Shown here one piece after another: positions 33,301 through 43,399 of a stretch of 64,000 bases of DNA; within the stretch, counting starts at the first letter, position 1; every line of letters starts with the position of its first letter. A program made the translations under genes and the position numbers. A model generated the notes under the pieces. It was given only the letters and a program-made list of their open reading frames with translations. It was not told the DNA's origin and made no database searches. Where the stretch lies: contig JAOTON010000971.1 in the NCBI GenBank assembly GCA_034440635.1, positions 868,001-932,000 of the forward strand, given 5' to 3'. This DNA is from Lepas anatifera. Lineage: Eukaryota > Arthropoda > Thecostraca > Lepadidae.

Positions 33301-34460
33301 ACGAAGATGGAGAGGAGGAGCAGGTGGAGAGTGGGGAGGAACTCGAGCTCGGCGGCCTACAACCGTGAGTCACATAGCTTCGCGAGTTGTAAGGGTCGCT
33401 CTAGTCTTCCATTGGCCTGAATGCATACTATTTCATCCGTATCTTGAGTGGGGTCGTGTTCGGCGTTATTCAAAAAAGTTTTTTTTCCAGAAAAGGCGCT
33501 GAAGCATGCGGAGCTTATCTTTTGAATATGTCAAATATATCATTACGGATCAAGTTTCCTGCAATGCTTGATTAAAGAAACGGTATGAGCGTGTTTACTT
33601 ATCCGACTAATTTTTTAGGAGTTATGTTTGGCTCAGAGAAACCAAAGAGTGGAGAAAACAGAATTATCTGTCAGTCGACGTAGGGTAAGGGTTTGAAGGT
33701 AGACCAGCAAGAACTTTTTGGTCTAAAGAAGAAAAAATGGCATTTTCAGCCTATTCGTTTCTAGCCGATGTCATAAAGTTAGTGATACAATTCATTCCAG
33801 GGATTCGTTCTGGAAGTGCCAATTCCTCGTTCCAGGCGTCAATTCGCCTCCCTATCCCACCGGTGGCGGCCTATGGCGCCGCCCGTGGTGCCAGATGTTT
33901 GTTCACTGAAATTAGAGGACGCGGGATTTTCGTATAAAGTCTGAGTATAAAATATTTGAATTTTACTCGAAGTCCGCTTATTTCTTTCTTGTGCGAACTG
34001 AAAACTTATCCGCCGTCCCTTTAATTTATCTCTGTTACCGGTGTTATGTCCCCAGTGTTATTAGCAACAAAACTTGTTTTGGTATTTTTAAAAGTTGTGC
34101 ATTTTCTATGCCCTCGTCTTGGTTATTCTGAGGTAAATCTCTGTTAATGGAGACTCTAAAGTTAGAGTTTTAGCTCCCTGTTCCGTTGACTGATGAGGGC
34201 CAAGCCAATGTAATGCCATCTTTGACGATGTACTGCCAATTACCCTGGAAGCTGACGGTTACACACCGTGCCCCAGGGTGGAGGATGAGAGTGAGGAGAT
34301 CGAGGACGAAGGCGACACTGTTGAGCCCCTGATGCCAGAGAAGAAGAAAAAGAAGCGGTCGAAACAGGCGCCCAAGCCTAGTGGGGATAGGGGCAAGGCT
34401 GGTGGCTTGAAGCGGAAACGCGCGCAGAGCCGGGGCGGCAAAGCAGCCAGAGTACGGTAG
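24097..34460 (+). CDS. NOC2L: NOC2L, nucleolar complex protein 2 homologue, 13 coding exons
   Basis: NOC2 proteins act in the nucleolus in assembly and export of the large ribosomal subunit, paired with NOC1/NOC3; vertebrate NOC2L (NIR) also represses transcription (family knowledge). Exons are 24097-24392, 26222-26376, 27458-27552, 27775-27872, 28459-28613, 29259-29483, 29769-29957, 30638-30748, 31145-31276, 31740-31955, 32729-32977, 33210-33364 and 34277-34460. All phases match, provided one extra base is discounted in exon 1. The result is about 752 residues, close to the 749 of the human protein. Conserved blocks include FYKFLQENDKD, WSTGEQEVRVLAF, AFLYIRQLAIHLRNA, VYNWQYVHCLLLW, TGTFIPVLPLLLQ and the lysine-rich C-terminus. 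The gene converges on TMEM138 about 800 bp downstream. Confidence 0.96.
24503..24668. repeat. TAGGG pentamer array in NOC2L intron 1
   Basis: About 33 tandem TAGGG units with a central TAGGA variant block. It resembles, but is not, the arthropod TTAGG or vertebrate TTAGGG telomere repeat. Confidence 0.95.
24768..25778. mobile_element. piggyBac-like MITE rich in TGACCT/AGGTCA, in NOC2L intron 1
   Basis: Ends CCCGCGCCCCACCGGGG and CCCCGGTGGGGCGAGGG are inverted repeats (16 of 17), flanked by TTAA at 24764-24767 and 25779-25782. Terminal CCC/GGG beside TTAA is piggyBac-like. The interior carries many TGACCT and AGGTCA hexamers, including two palindromes TGACCTCCAGAGGTCA. Confidence 0.85.
26222..26376 (+). 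CDS. NOC2L: NOC2L exon 2
   Basis: Acceptor GTGTCATTTCAG, donor GTGAGT. It encodes EIDEEGFQKSLDKLKDSDPT and FYKFLQENDKDVLQMQEAGE, the conserved FYKFLQEND motif of NOC2 proteins. It completes a phase-1 codon from exon 1 and ends in phase 0. Confidence 0.95.
26544..26813. repeat. 137-bp tandem duplication in NOC2L intron 2
   Basis: Two nearly identical AT-rich copies start at 26544 and 26681 (TTATGAAGGAAAATTTG) and differ at only a few bases. Confidence 0.95.
27458..27552 (+). CDS. NOC2L: NOC2L exon 3
   Basis: Acceptor GGTTGACAG, donor GTGAGT, ending in phase 2. It encodes the acidic DSEDSESGDEGGN and then VSLSLGQITRWEAALSST, equivalent to the VTVAMVERWKQAA region of the human protein. Confidence 0.92.
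27775..27872 (+). CDS. NOC2L: NOC2L exon 4
   Basis: Acceptor CACATTCCCCAG, donor GTGAGT. It encodes AKSALKEATQAFREAVARVA and an alanine/glycine/aspartate linker. It enters by completing a phase-2 codon and leaves in phase 1. Confidence 0.92.
28459..28613 (+). CDS. NOC2L: NOC2L exon 5, followed by a GC-AG intron
   Basis: Acceptor TGTTTGGCAG. It encodes VFNALVRLCLNEVPRAVASI and ends with VKRFLTDVIQ. The 3' border is CAG|GCAAGG, a GC donor; no GT donor fits the frame and the alignment to exon 6. The following intron ends at TCTTCTCCAG before 29259. Confidence 0.9.
28700..28885 (+). mobile_element. tRNA-derived SINE copy 2, in a NOC2L intron
   Basis: A box A-like TGGCTTAGAAGATGG and a box B-like GGGTCCAAGTCCCG are followed by the shared body CCCCAAATCCCTCCCAAC and the tail TCGTTAAACCCCAACAAT. 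Copy 1 is at 23755-23945. Confidence 0.65.
29259..29483 (+). CDS. NOC2L: NOC2L exon 6
   Basis: Acceptor CTCTTCTCCAG, donor GTAAGT; 75 codons, phase 0. It encodes LLHSAASAGMQRALLRHLLS and then WSTGEQEVRVLAFVNLYRLT, a helical-repeat segment strongly conserved in NOC2 proteins. Confidence 0.96.
29769..29957 (+). CDS. NOC2L: NOC2L exon 7
   Basis: Acceptor TATGTCGCACCAG; 63 codons. It encodes KAYLAYVKNSTFTSPTSWPS and AFLYIRQLAIHLRNAKLDKK, the most conserved NOC2 block. The donor AAG|GTGGCT is weak, so the exact 3' edge is slightly uncertain, but phase 0 to exon 8 fits. Confidence 0.94.
30330..30672 (+). repeat. degenerate tandem copies of the NOC2L exon 8 acceptor
   Basis: The true border reads TACAG|TTTCAGGTCGTCTATAA from 30633. 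A close copy, TACAG then TTTCAGGTAGTCTATAACTG, lies at 30535-30561 with matching flank (TGACGTT and CGTCGTCTACAG). Its frame ends in TAA after eight codons. A weaker copy (GTAGTTTCAGGAGACGCATG then ACTGGCAG) lies near 30370. The copies repeat at about 100-170 bp. Confidence 0.75.
30638..30748 (+). CDS. NOC2L: NOC2L exon 8
   Basis: Acceptor CGTCGTGTACAG, donor GTCAGT; 37 codons, phase 0. It encodes FQVVYNWQYVHCLLLWSALV and LLLYPLTQ. Two degenerate copies of the acceptor and first codons lie upstream (see the repeat at 30330-30672). Confidence 0.95.
31145..31276 (+). CDS. NOC2L: NOC2L exon 9
   Basis: Acceptor CTGGCTTCAG, donor GTGTGA; 44 codons. It encodes IMLGAVNLLPTSRHYPLRFH and TGTFIPVLPLLLQ, matching the human IIGCIKLIPTARFYPLRMH segment in order and length. 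Confidence 0.95.
31740..31955 (+). CDS. NOC2L: NOC2L exon 10
   Basis: Acceptor TGTGTCAAG with a poor pyrimidine tract; repeat-like G/C-rich sequence ends about 36 bp upstream. Donor GTCTGT; 72 codons. It encodes VLHQTDLNKRNTRVSMRPLD and the block ending AFPEMVVMPRLQ, corresponding to human [20 protein letters not shown] and FPELVLPVVLQ. Confidence 0.93.
32199..32507. mobile_element. hAT-type MITE in a NOC2L intron
   Basis: Ends CAGGGGCGGACGCAG and CTGCGTCCACCAATG are inverted repeats (12 of 15), with the identical 8-mer ACTCACCC on both sides (32191-32198, 32508-32515). A sister copy lies at 55396-55702. Confidence 0.9.
32729..32977 (+). CDS. NOC2L: NOC2L exon 11
   Basis: Acceptor ATCTTTCGACAG, donor GTGAGG; 83 codons, phase 0. 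It encodes LRDFLKNCKVRTYSQRMKEL, a predicted coiled segment (QCEFLERKRQALPF), and YHASWRQRQQQKQKSK. Confidence 0.95.
33210..33364 (+). CDS. NOC2L: NOC2L exon 12, acidic
   Basis: Acceptor TGCGGACTGCAG, donor GTGAGT, ending in phase 2. It encodes DNKISIESGPTADDSDAEGS and a run of Asp/Glu typical of nucleolar proteins. Low-complexity sequence, supported by frame continuity to exon 13. Confidence 0.88.
34277..34460 (+). CDS. NOC2L: NOC2L last exon, basic nucleolar tail
   Basis: Acceptor CACCGTGCCCCAG; the first G completes a CCG codon. It encodes an acidic stretch, then PEKKKKKRSKQAPK and GGLKRKRAQSRGGKAARVR and a TAG stop, a likely nuclear/nucleolar localisation tail. AATAAA follows 45 bp later. 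Confidence 0.92.
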
Positions 34461-34504
34461 CGACGGCGATATCTCATTTTGGTCTGATTTGTCATTTCAT
34501 GAAT

Positions 34505-34510
34505 AATAAA
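34505..34510 (+). promoter_or_regulatory. poly(A) signal of NOC2L
   Basis: AATAAA within TGAATAATAAAACC, 45 bp after the NOC2L stop codon. The short 3' UTR leaves about 750 bp to the TMEM138 stop codon on the opposite strand. Confidence 0.7.
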
Positions 34511-35257
34511 ACCACCTTGCGGATCTTTCCCTTTGGTCTCCATTGAATGTCAACTTGAAAGAAACATGACTCAAGTTATTTTTACTTCCAGCACAATAAT
34601 TAAGCATGGCAGAACAGATTGAGCATGAACATTGCAAAGCAATCGCATTAGATATATACACCTGAATGCACTATGCGGGCAATGAACAATACTGTAGGAT
34701 GAAGCGTTATGGAATGAGACAGGTACAAAGTGATTTGCGCAGATTGGGTCCTCACTTCCCCATCCCTGGCGGGTTTTTGGCTGGCAACTGTATCCTCGGA
34801 AAGTGAGGTGGGCTTGAATGTCAAGTGAGCCGCATCTCATGCGAAATAGCCTCGCAGTCTTCCAAGAGGCGTGTATGATCCCTGGAATGTCTCTTATGTT
34901 AATGCAGGTTCATGGTTTCCTAGTCCTCTCAAATCAAGCCAAGTAATTATTCGCGTTTTATACACAAGGGGCGATGGAAAAAGCTTAGGGAAGGCTGGAT
35001 ATAGATCATGTTTTAAATACTGCAATGCCTCAATTGTATCCGAGTACTATGGACAATACTGAAGAGTGCACCCAGGCAGGCTGGATTCACAGCGGCTATG
35101 CTCTCGTTCCTTCTACATGAGTTCTTGGAGTGCAAGCGTGACCCGGTCATATCACAATTCTCCTTCCACCCACTGCATTGGTCCTCTTCAAATGGTATCC
35201 ATACCACAAGTCCCCTCAGCTGTGACTGTCCCTCGCCACTGCAGTATGTTGGAGTCA

Positions 35258-35364
35258 TCACGACGAGTGCAGGTACTTTTGTAGCCAGGGCGAGTCCTCG
35301 TACAGCTCGGGGTTGCAGAGCTCCAGCGCAGTGCGCTTGTAGAAGTAGTAGTGAAGCACCGACA
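35258..35364 (-). CDS. TMEM138: TMEM138 exon 4 and stop
   Basis: Minus-strand acceptor GGTGTTTCAG. It encodes VSVLHYYFYKRTALELCNPE and LYEDSPWLQKYLHSS, then TGA. It corresponds to human [20 protein letters not shown] and the tail. No canonical AATAAA was seen downstream on the minus strand before 34460. Confidence 0.94.
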
Positions 35365-38300
35365 CTGAAACACCTCCCGGTCAGGTACAGGCTGGCGGTG
35401 CACACTGAAATGTAGCCGCTTCTCGAAATCTTACTCTGACGAGGTGGGGGACACGAGGTGGCCTAATTTGCAACATCACTTCGAAGTGTATCACTCACAG
35501 TACAGGCGTTCTATCTGGATCTTTGTCCGTGAGTGGAGCTTGCGCCCTGCACCCAGGATACTGTTACTCTATGTCAATGAGTGAGAATGGATACGCTCTT
35601 GTAATTCCAATTTGTATTTTATTTTTAGCCATGTACGATTTTCTCTGCTACAAAAGAACAAAATTCCACTAGTTTTAACCCCGGCTCCGTTTGTTTTTTT
35701 CAATGTTTTATCGGTGCTAAGTGATTGATTGGAAGTATAATCCAACTCAGCAAGTTCTATCCAACTCTGCATCGTGTTTGGGCGACTGCAGCTCGATAAA
35801 CAGTTGGCAGTTTTACGCCACCCCTTGACCAGTTTGGGGCCAGCCCTGCCCGGTGCTCGCACCTGTTCTGTGCACCGCGTAGAGAGCGGTGAGTGGTGCG
35901 TTCCAGACCACCAGGTGGGGGTCGTCCCACTGGCGCTGCAGGCTCCAGCTGTGGAGGCCGATGCTGAGGCCCAGGTAGACGGCGTTCAGCAGCAGCGGCG
36001 TCCGGAACTTGGACAGCAGCACCCCCACCAGACCCGCCTGTCGGCCATAGGTCGGTCATTAGAGACCGGCAGCTGAAAACCACGGCGTGAGACGGTCAAG
36101 CAAATGTTGTATCGCCGCCAAATCTTGCTTAGAAGCTTAGACTGGAATAGCCTTTTGAAGAGGCTCACGGATGTCTTTATTACGTGCTGCGAATGTGCTC
36201 AGCGTATGGATATTTTACATCAAATCTTCTGAGGTAATTCTACGATTGTTGAGTACTGCTGATCCCTAGACTTGTGTTTCTGATGACTGAGAAACACTAC
36301 CGGATATTGTTTAAGAAGCCAAGCCTATGTTGTAAAAGGTTTGCTGCCTTGCCTCTCAATTTGCACCATAATTCAGACGAAAGAACAACTTATGGATTTC
36401 ATGACATGCACCACCACTGTGCTTTGAGTGGCAATTTGTCTCACCTGGAAGACATACGTGCTCACGAAGTTGAGAAACACCACGATCAGGGAAAACACGA
36501 GCATCACATCTTGAATTCTGGAAACAAAGTAACGGACGACAATTAGATCGGCTATCAGTGGGTTGCTATCTGCACGCTTACCATAATTACTAAAAATCTG
36601 GACCGGGCTGCCCCACCAAGCCCTGCCGTAGATCTGCGAGTACTTGGCTGTTGCCTGAGAAATTTTGTGCCGCTTTTGGCTTTGGTTCTTGGTATTTGAG
36701 ATTTCTCGAGCATGCAGCAACATTAACACCCACCCCGACGGGACACCAAGCCACCGTCGCCCTGGTGGGGGGGGGGGGGGGGCTCAAACAGCCCCTCAAT
36801 CCCGAACCTGTGCGGTATAGTGAAAACAAAACGAGAGCGCTGGTGGATACCCCACAACAATTTATATCGAAATTACACCAGCCACTCTTTGGCTCAGGTC
36901 AATATTGAGGTCATGGCAGGTCAAAGAGAGTGACAGGTTAGAGAAGAGCTTCTAGGCCCTAGCGTCTGACAGAGTTTAGTTAGCATCAATTTTTAGGCAC
37001 CATTCACTTCCTCTCATTACGGCAAATTGAGTGATGTATGAAATGACTAGACTAGGTCAAAACAAAAATGAAATGACCTAAGGCCAGGTCAAGGTCACCA
37101 TCTAACCTAGCATATTCAATATGTATATAAATCGACTTGCAGTTACAATCCAAACCCAATTGTATCAGATAAGAGCCTTATGATTATTTCTTGCGAAGTT
37201 ATTGACCAAAGTCTGAAAAGCTGCTTAAGTAGTCCCAGATGACCTCTCAGTGGTTACAGGTCCAAACTTGCAACCTGAACCTGGAAAAGGGCTAGGCTAC
37301 TACGATTTGAAAATAGGAAGGTATTCTAAGGGTATCAACATAGTCATTCCCGCCCAATTCCCGTTTTCCTCGTGCATTTCCGATGGAGAGGTTATGACCC
37401 TAGGTCGTCGATGTTAAAAATCCCGGAATACATTTCGAAGTACTCGGTGGGCGCATCATGTGATTCGATATTCAATTGGATAGGTTGACCTGTTCTTACC
37501 TATCGCATCTTAAACTTTTTGGAAGTGAGGTCACTTGACCTGCACTGGTGACCTGACCTGGGGTGACCCAACCTTAACATTTCGGGAAAAGTTGCAGAAT
37601 TGATCAAGGATAAGGTGTGCCAAGTATGGCGGCGCTTCGCCCCGTCGCTTTTTTGGTGCCGCCGGAAAAACCAGATGGGGAGTGTTCAAACACCCCCACC
37701 GAGCGAGGGTTAAGGGATAGCGAGGGCATTCTTGCTTATGTGGCGGGGGCCCATTTCTGGTCTCCAGCCCCTCCCATCGCTTCTAGCCTTCCCTGTCTTC
37801 GTCTAGTATGGATCGATGCACTTCTAGGCACCGAGAACTGCGAACCTGTGCACGGGGATCATCGGTGAGTAATGAGTATTATTGAAGGTCGCAATGGCAT
37901 CTTAACCACTGACCAGAGTTGCGTTCGCCTCACTCATGTATGCTGTGGACCTAAACTTCACTCAGGCTATGTTAGCCCTGCCCATCTAAATCGCGACGTT
38001 AGGCCGTGCGTTCAGTGCAGTGGCTGATACAAGGAGGAACGAGGAACAGTGGCGGCAGATAGGGGGGCAGGGGGCAGTTGACCCCCAAAATTATCAGAAG
38101 AGGCCCCTGGAAAAAATAAGGAATTTTAGCTTGGCTCTTTTCTGAATGTTCATAAGCGACCTGACTGGGCCCTCAACAGTTTCTCACTTTTTAGGGGGGC
38201 CCTTTGTGCCGAGGGGCCCCATCGTCAAGTGGGCCCCTGGAAAAATTTTGCCCCCATCTGAAAATAGATCGCGCACTGACGGGGAAGGGCTACTCTGCGG

Positions 38301-41300
38301 AACAAATTGGAAAAGTTCCCACCGAAGGCGTCAACCGGTAACTGGGCCTATCGGAATCCAAAAAATGAGTCCGCTTCGGAAATCGGATGAACGGGCACTG
38401 AATTTTTAGGTACATTTCGGAGATTGCAGGTACAGCCGGTTCCATACTGATAGGTAAGTATTAGGCCGCGGTCGCTTTTGCGAAATATCTCTCAAGTGAT
38501 GTTTCCTGCCGACACCATTGTTGCCTCACCTGCTGCGTTTTAACTGCATGCATGAACCGACGTGCAAAAATACTTCATCGGGTCCAAAATTCGGAAGTAA
38601 TGGAGAAAAGACACAGGTAATGATTGGGCTGGGCGAAAACAGTTGTTTGTCCATAATTTTCCAAATTGACGTTTCATCAGTGGCGGCGCTTGAACATTAT
38701 GACAGCCTAGGGACGATTGGCTTAGAGGTAAGGACGTCGCCCAGGCTTTTTGCCTGATGGTGGACAGAGGCGGATCCAGCAGGTCGGCTGGAGAGAGGGC
38801 AAGCTCAAGTCGATGAGCAAAAAGAGAATTAATGTTTAAATGTTTAATATTATACAAGTTCAAAAATATACAAAAATAACTTGTCGGTGGATTGTGGAAA
38901 CAGTTATGCGGCAGTAAATGAAGGTACAAGGCAAGATTCAAGAAGGATAGGTATATGAGTAACCCGGGAAGGACAAGGTACTCACGAGAGCTTCCCATTT
39001 CAAGGACGGCTTCGGCACTTCATTTTTATGATGTCCAATTTCCCGCGTACGATCGATTTGTGAACGAATTTTTTTAAATTTCATCCACCAGATGTTGTGC
39101 CATGACTCACGTTCTTCACAAGGGTTTCACAAATTAAATATCTTGCTAATAATCGCCAAACAACTGTCCCGCATTAGACAAGGCTAGAAATCCGCGAATA
39201 CAAGAATGTCAATGAAAGAATCCGCTGTTATCAAGGTCCTAAGACGCGGTATCGCACGTGCTAGCTGCTAAGGCAAGCTTAGTGTACTGATTTAATGGGC
39301 CAGTACCCAGGGTACTCGTGTCCGAATGAATGAGGTACCTATTAGAGATGTCAATAAAAAAGCACACGTTGGATTTACCACGGGGTTAGGCAGATTCAGC
39401 GGAATCGCGAAGTGACTAATCTCACATTTGTTGACGGTAAGAGCTGCGAACATGGATTGTCAGAGATGCAAATCATCGGCTCTTTGACCCAGTGATCCGA
39501 AAAGGGAATATTCTCTTTAACTTAAAGATCGAGTCAAATTATATGTCTTTCACATAAAATGCATACCTACTTCGACATTTAGGTAAAAGTGGCTAGGCAG
39601 TGCCTAATGTGCCTCTATGTAAGCGCCGCCACTGCGTCTTATCCAGTTCGCAGGGGCCCACATTTAAAGAGCTTGTCAAAATACATTACTAGAGACGCAA
39701 TCTTTTTTGAGAAATGTAATTGTTTTTAAGATATTTCTTAAAACAGGTGACACTAGTACCTACCAATCAGTGTAGAACCGGCTTTATATACATACCAGCA
39801 GCCGGGTGTAGGGGAAGTGGGGGTAAGCCCACCACCATAAGGATTTGCTGTTCCCAAAAGCATATTTTGTGTTCAATGACAATTTCTTCACTTTTGATGC
39901 ATTTTGAGATCAATTTGGCAGCAAGGAATGCCTTCCTAATTTGACTTATATCTTTAAACTAAAAATAAATGACTTCAAAGTGAGTATTGCATTTCTAGTG
40001 TCTTAAAAAGTGAGGGCAACACCGCCATGGGTGGCGGTGTTACCCCTATTATGTCGGCGTTAACCCGTGACATATCACTTCTATTGCGTTCTAAATTCGC
40101 AGTTTGTGAATGCAAGTATCTATACATTTGTGTTTATCTTGAAGTTTCTAGACTCTACAGTAGTGCTAACGGTTCCAAGGACGATTATCATATCTAAAAA
40201 TGCGAATTTCAGTATTCGTGCGATACAAATTTCTGTCACAAATAAATGAAAAAAGCTCTTATTTGAGAGCTCGCATAATGTATGTTACTGGCTTAACATT
40301 TAAGCTCATATCCAGTGAACTTCCAGGTATATTACAAATCAAGTCACAAAATCACACATGTCCCTAAAACATGAGGAACACAGTATGATAATAAGTGACG
40401 ACGGAACGTCTGAATTTAAGGGGCCACAATGGGCTTTTCAACCCATTTCCCTCCAGTCAACGCCATAGACTTAGAGCTAAAATTATGTTTAAAGGGGGGG
40501 CGGTGTACCGTGCCTTCCGCAAGTTCCTACGAAAGTGATTTAATGGTAACTTAGGAAATGAACATTCATGTGCATGCACTAGCGAACTAGAAATCAAAAC
40601 CAAAACCGCAGGTTGTTGAGAGCGCTGAAATGCACAGAATCAAATTCTGAAACATAGTTCCGAAATGTTTTCTCTTCATATAAGAATACACCCAGGCCCC
40701 TTTGAACTTGACCCATCGTTGCAAGCCTCGTGTGTTATGTGATCGCACGATCCACACTGCAACCGGAGTTCGTTCCGGCCGGTAACACCTTCTTCACAAT
40801 ACATGCAAATTTCCTCATTTTTATTTCGGTAGGACACAAAAGAGAAATATTTATATATCTTGCGCCTTTTTTCCCAGATTTTCTTGGTCTTATGTATGCG
40901 CGGCTGCTTCCTTTCTTTTCCAGGCCCTTCCGTCACCCTTTTCGCAGGAGAGCTTGTCAGCATTATTGAGCATAATTTTCTGCGGCGAGATGGTTTCCAT
41001 TTTTTCTCGTTGAATTGCGTGATCGTGAGTACATCAACGATAGGAGATTTTTGGTGCAATGGAGCTCTGAGCGTGGGCAACAGACATTTGGGCCCTTTCC
41101 CCAAAATCCTGAGTATAAATATCTGAGATCCTGCTGTAGGCGCATCCGCATCTGGGCATCCGCGAGTTTCACGATCGAATGGATGGCTGATCCGCTGCCT
41201 TTCCGTAAAGTCGTAAGCCACAGACGCGAGCTTTTCGCCATAGAAAAGTTTTGAAAGCGGACCAGCCTTTCTGCTAGGTCCTGCTCGAATTCTTCTGGGG

Positions 41301-43210
41301 TGACTGTCCCAGGACCTAATCTAGGAGGAGCAATGTTTTCCATTTGCCCTGATCCGATGTTTTTTCAGTCAATCTAGCAGTGTGGCTCTCGGGATCTGAT
41401 ACCGTATGCTGGCTTTTTACTGACATCCCTATCAGTGGCAGATCTAGCCGGTCGGTTTGGGAGGGGCAAACCAAAGTCGAAAAAAGTCACGCAGTCAAAG
41501 ATCACGCTACAATATATCTTGCCGGTAGAAATTTGGGTATTTGAGGCGAAAGGCAAAAAAACGTCACGGGATGAAAAATATGGGCTCAAGATACCTTTTT
41601 CCTATCCAAAGCCCCATATTTCCACTGAACTTAACTGGTTCTTTATTTGAAGTTGAGAGTTGAAGCACCAAAATCTTGCATATAAACTAAAAGGAGTCGG
41701 GACAAAAAGGAGGTCGATCGCTTTGGGGAGGGGGCAAAAACATAGTTTTGCCCCGAGCTTTTCCGCTTGGGGGCAAATGCCTTTTTGCCCCCTTTCGATC
41801 CGCCACTGATCCCTACAGAGATCTACTATAGCTATAGTAGATCTCTACTGTATTATAGTGTATCAATATAGTTATATTATATCTCTATGGACATCCCCTT
41901 TCCCCAACCGCCTTTATAGCGTTTGTCACATTCCGAGCTTCAAGCGCACCTCGTGCAGTTTTTATATGCTTTCTTCAGAGCCATTGTGATCTCACATGTT
42001 GATTCGATGGTGTGAAACAGAACATGCTTTCTCGATAAAAATAAGCGACAACAAATTGAAATCAAGTTTTACTTCCAGCATACAGCCAAACGCAGATGGT
42101 AATGTCAAGAACAGCGCAGCCAATCCAGAACCCTAATTGGAACTGCACTTCATTTTTGCGCACGGCAAACACTACCCCCGCTTTAGGTTTACGCTATTTC
42201 GGTATTTCTGAGTTCTTTCCTGATAGCTGGAACCATTCAAATTTTTATAAAAGAAAATGAGCTCCCGACATCCAATGAGGTAGCACCGCTGCCTTGGGGT
42301 AACACCGCCACGGCATGGCGGTGTTACCCGCATCGACAGTGAACGACAATCACCACTACCGCTGGAAAAGTAGGACTGTTATGGCGACCTGGTGCGACAA
42401 AGTCAGATCAAAAGCTATAACGCTCTGAAAAAATGAGAAATTACTAAGGTTAGATCACTGAGTAACTTTCGGCATTGTTCAATGACAGGGAAATTTTTAT
42501 AAAACAGGATCTTTTTTCAAAATATGCCTCTAATTATCTCAAACGTATCAAAAGTCGTGTTGCAACAGACTCACGCTCATTCGCCGCTAAATTCCGACTG
42601 CGAAATGGTGCCAAACGTTGTGTACAGCTAGTAACCACACCGCTAGGGGTATGGCGGGGTTCCCCACATGGCGGTGTTACCCCCGCTTCCCCTATTTCCT
42701 TATAAACCATTGGCTGCATCATGCCTAGCTTTCATAACATGCAGTAGTGAAGCCCTGGGAGCATGCTCCATGTTACCACTTTTGCCCAGATATATTGTCT
42801 ACACAAGCAGATACGTAATGCGGAGCATCAGGGTGCGAAAGATGCACCAGTTCCACAGACCCACCCACACTCCCGGCCTATGAATGTATTACTACGTATT
42901 TTGCTGACCTTGAATGACAGACGACACATTATTAAATATGCTCTGAGTAGCTTTCGTTTGTTTCGTTAAAATGTATTTGTTCAATAGCATTGCACATGAA
43001 ATATGCTAATAACCGAGCGATGTTTTCGTATGTTTTGATTTGAAAATGTTTGGGGAGTAAGCGTCAAGTGCATACTTACATGAACAGTATGAGGCGCAGC
43101 ACATTCTCCAGCCGCACGGTATCAGCTACAATGTTCAGGCACAGATCGACAAAGATGAATAGCGTCTGTACACCCAGCATGTAAGTGTACCGACTGAGCG
43201 GAACGGGCAT
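35258..43210 (-). CDS. TMEM138: TMEM138, four-exon ciliary membrane protein
   Basis: TMEM138 is a small multi-pass protein needed for ciliary trafficking; human mutations cause Joubert syndrome (family knowledge). Minus-strand exons are 43210-43080, 36517-36445, 36037-35863 and 35364-35258. Lengths 131, 73, 175 and 107 give 161 codons plus stop, against 162 residues in human. Matches include LILF-IIQDVMLVF, FVSTYVFQAGLV, AVYLGLSIGLHSW and HYYFYKRTALEL. Four membrane segments are visible at about residues 11-28, 38-66, 82-99 and 111-134. A perfect RFX X-box lies 190 bp upstream of the ATG. Intron 1 (6.6 kb) carries a TTAA-type element, a pogo-like element and a hAT-type MITE. The gene is convergent with NOC2L. 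Confidence 0.95.
35863..36037 (-). CDS. TMEM138: TMEM138 exon 3
   Basis: Minus-strand acceptor GGCCGACAG, donor GTGCGA, ending in phase 1. It encodes AGLVGVLLSKFRTPLLLNAV, YLGLSIGLHSW and ALYAVHRT, spanning TM3 and part of TM4. Confidence 0.95.
36445..36517 (-). CDS. TMEM138: TMEM138 exon 2
   Basis: Minus-strand acceptor TTTGTTTCCAG and donor GTGAGA; 73 bp. Its first A completes an ATA codon, giving FIIQDVMLVFSLIVVFLNFV and STYVFQ, closely matching human FIIQDIAVLFNIIIIF. Confidence 0.95.
36727..37709. mobile_element. second copy of the AGGTCA-rich TTAA element, in TMEM138 intron 1
   Basis: TTAA at 36723-36726 and 37710-37713 brackets 983 bp, almost the length of the 24768-25778 copy. Shared order: AGGTCA-rich start, a GTGCATTTCCGATGGAGAGG block, GGTGACCTGACCTGGGGTGA, and an end ACCGAGCGAGGG. 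The left end is poorly conserved. Confidence 0.7.
37714..39800. other. TMEM138 intron 1, no gene seen
   Basis: Contains G-rich hAT-like fragments near 38045-38240 (GTGGCGGCAGATAGGGGG) and 38765 (AGAGGCGGATCCAG). Otherwise unique-looking AT-rich intron. Confidence 0.5.
40676..41343 (-). pseudogene. internally deleted pogo-like transposase
   Basis: Minus-strand frames read TPEEFEQDLAERLVRFQNF and LTTLRKGSG, like the N-terminal HTH region of pogo/Tigger transposases. Soon after come LTSSPAKRVTEGPGKERKQ and a zinc-finger-like CMYCEEGVTG then LQCGSCDHITHEAC, typical of their C-termini. The DDE catalytic core is absent and the parts lie in two frames, so no active enzyme is encoded. Confidence 0.55.
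41433..41808. mobile_element. hAT-type MITE nested in the pogo-like element
   Basis: Ends CAGTGGCAGATCTAGCC and CGATCCGCCACTG are inverted repeats. Flanking 8-mers ATCCCTAT and ATCCCTAC differ at one position. 376 bp. Confidence 0.8.
43080..43210 (-). CDS. TMEM138: TMEM138 exon 1
   Basis: ATG at 43210-43208; donor AT|GTAAGT in phase 2. It encodes MPVPLSRYTYMLGVQTLFIF and the start of TM2. An upstream in-frame ATG at 43258 exists, but the start at 43210 gives the family length and aligns residue for residue with the human N-terminus. Confidence 0.92.
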
Positions 43211-43399
43211 GTTTGTTGCCGATATTACGCCTTGGAAACAACATGCAACCGACAACACTCAAGCCAACTTATCAGGTTGCATTGTAATACTTTCAGGAGA
43301 CACACTCACACACACACGGCCTTGTCTATCACATTTTGAACTGCGACGCACAGCACCGACGGCGCTCTCCGTTGAACTGAGTGTTTTGTTGATACATCG

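Larger units (their letters stand above)
39811..42692. mobile_element. pogo-like (Tc1/mariner superfamily) element in TMEM138 intron 1
   Basis: Ends GGGGAAGTGGGGGTAA and TTACCCCCGCTTCCCC are inverted repeats with one mismatch, each bordered by TA. The interior repeats the motif GGTAACACCGCC as hairpins (40018-40050, 42298-42330) and holds transposase remains on the minus strand. It is interrupted by a hAT-type MITE at 41433-41808. Confidence 0.7.
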
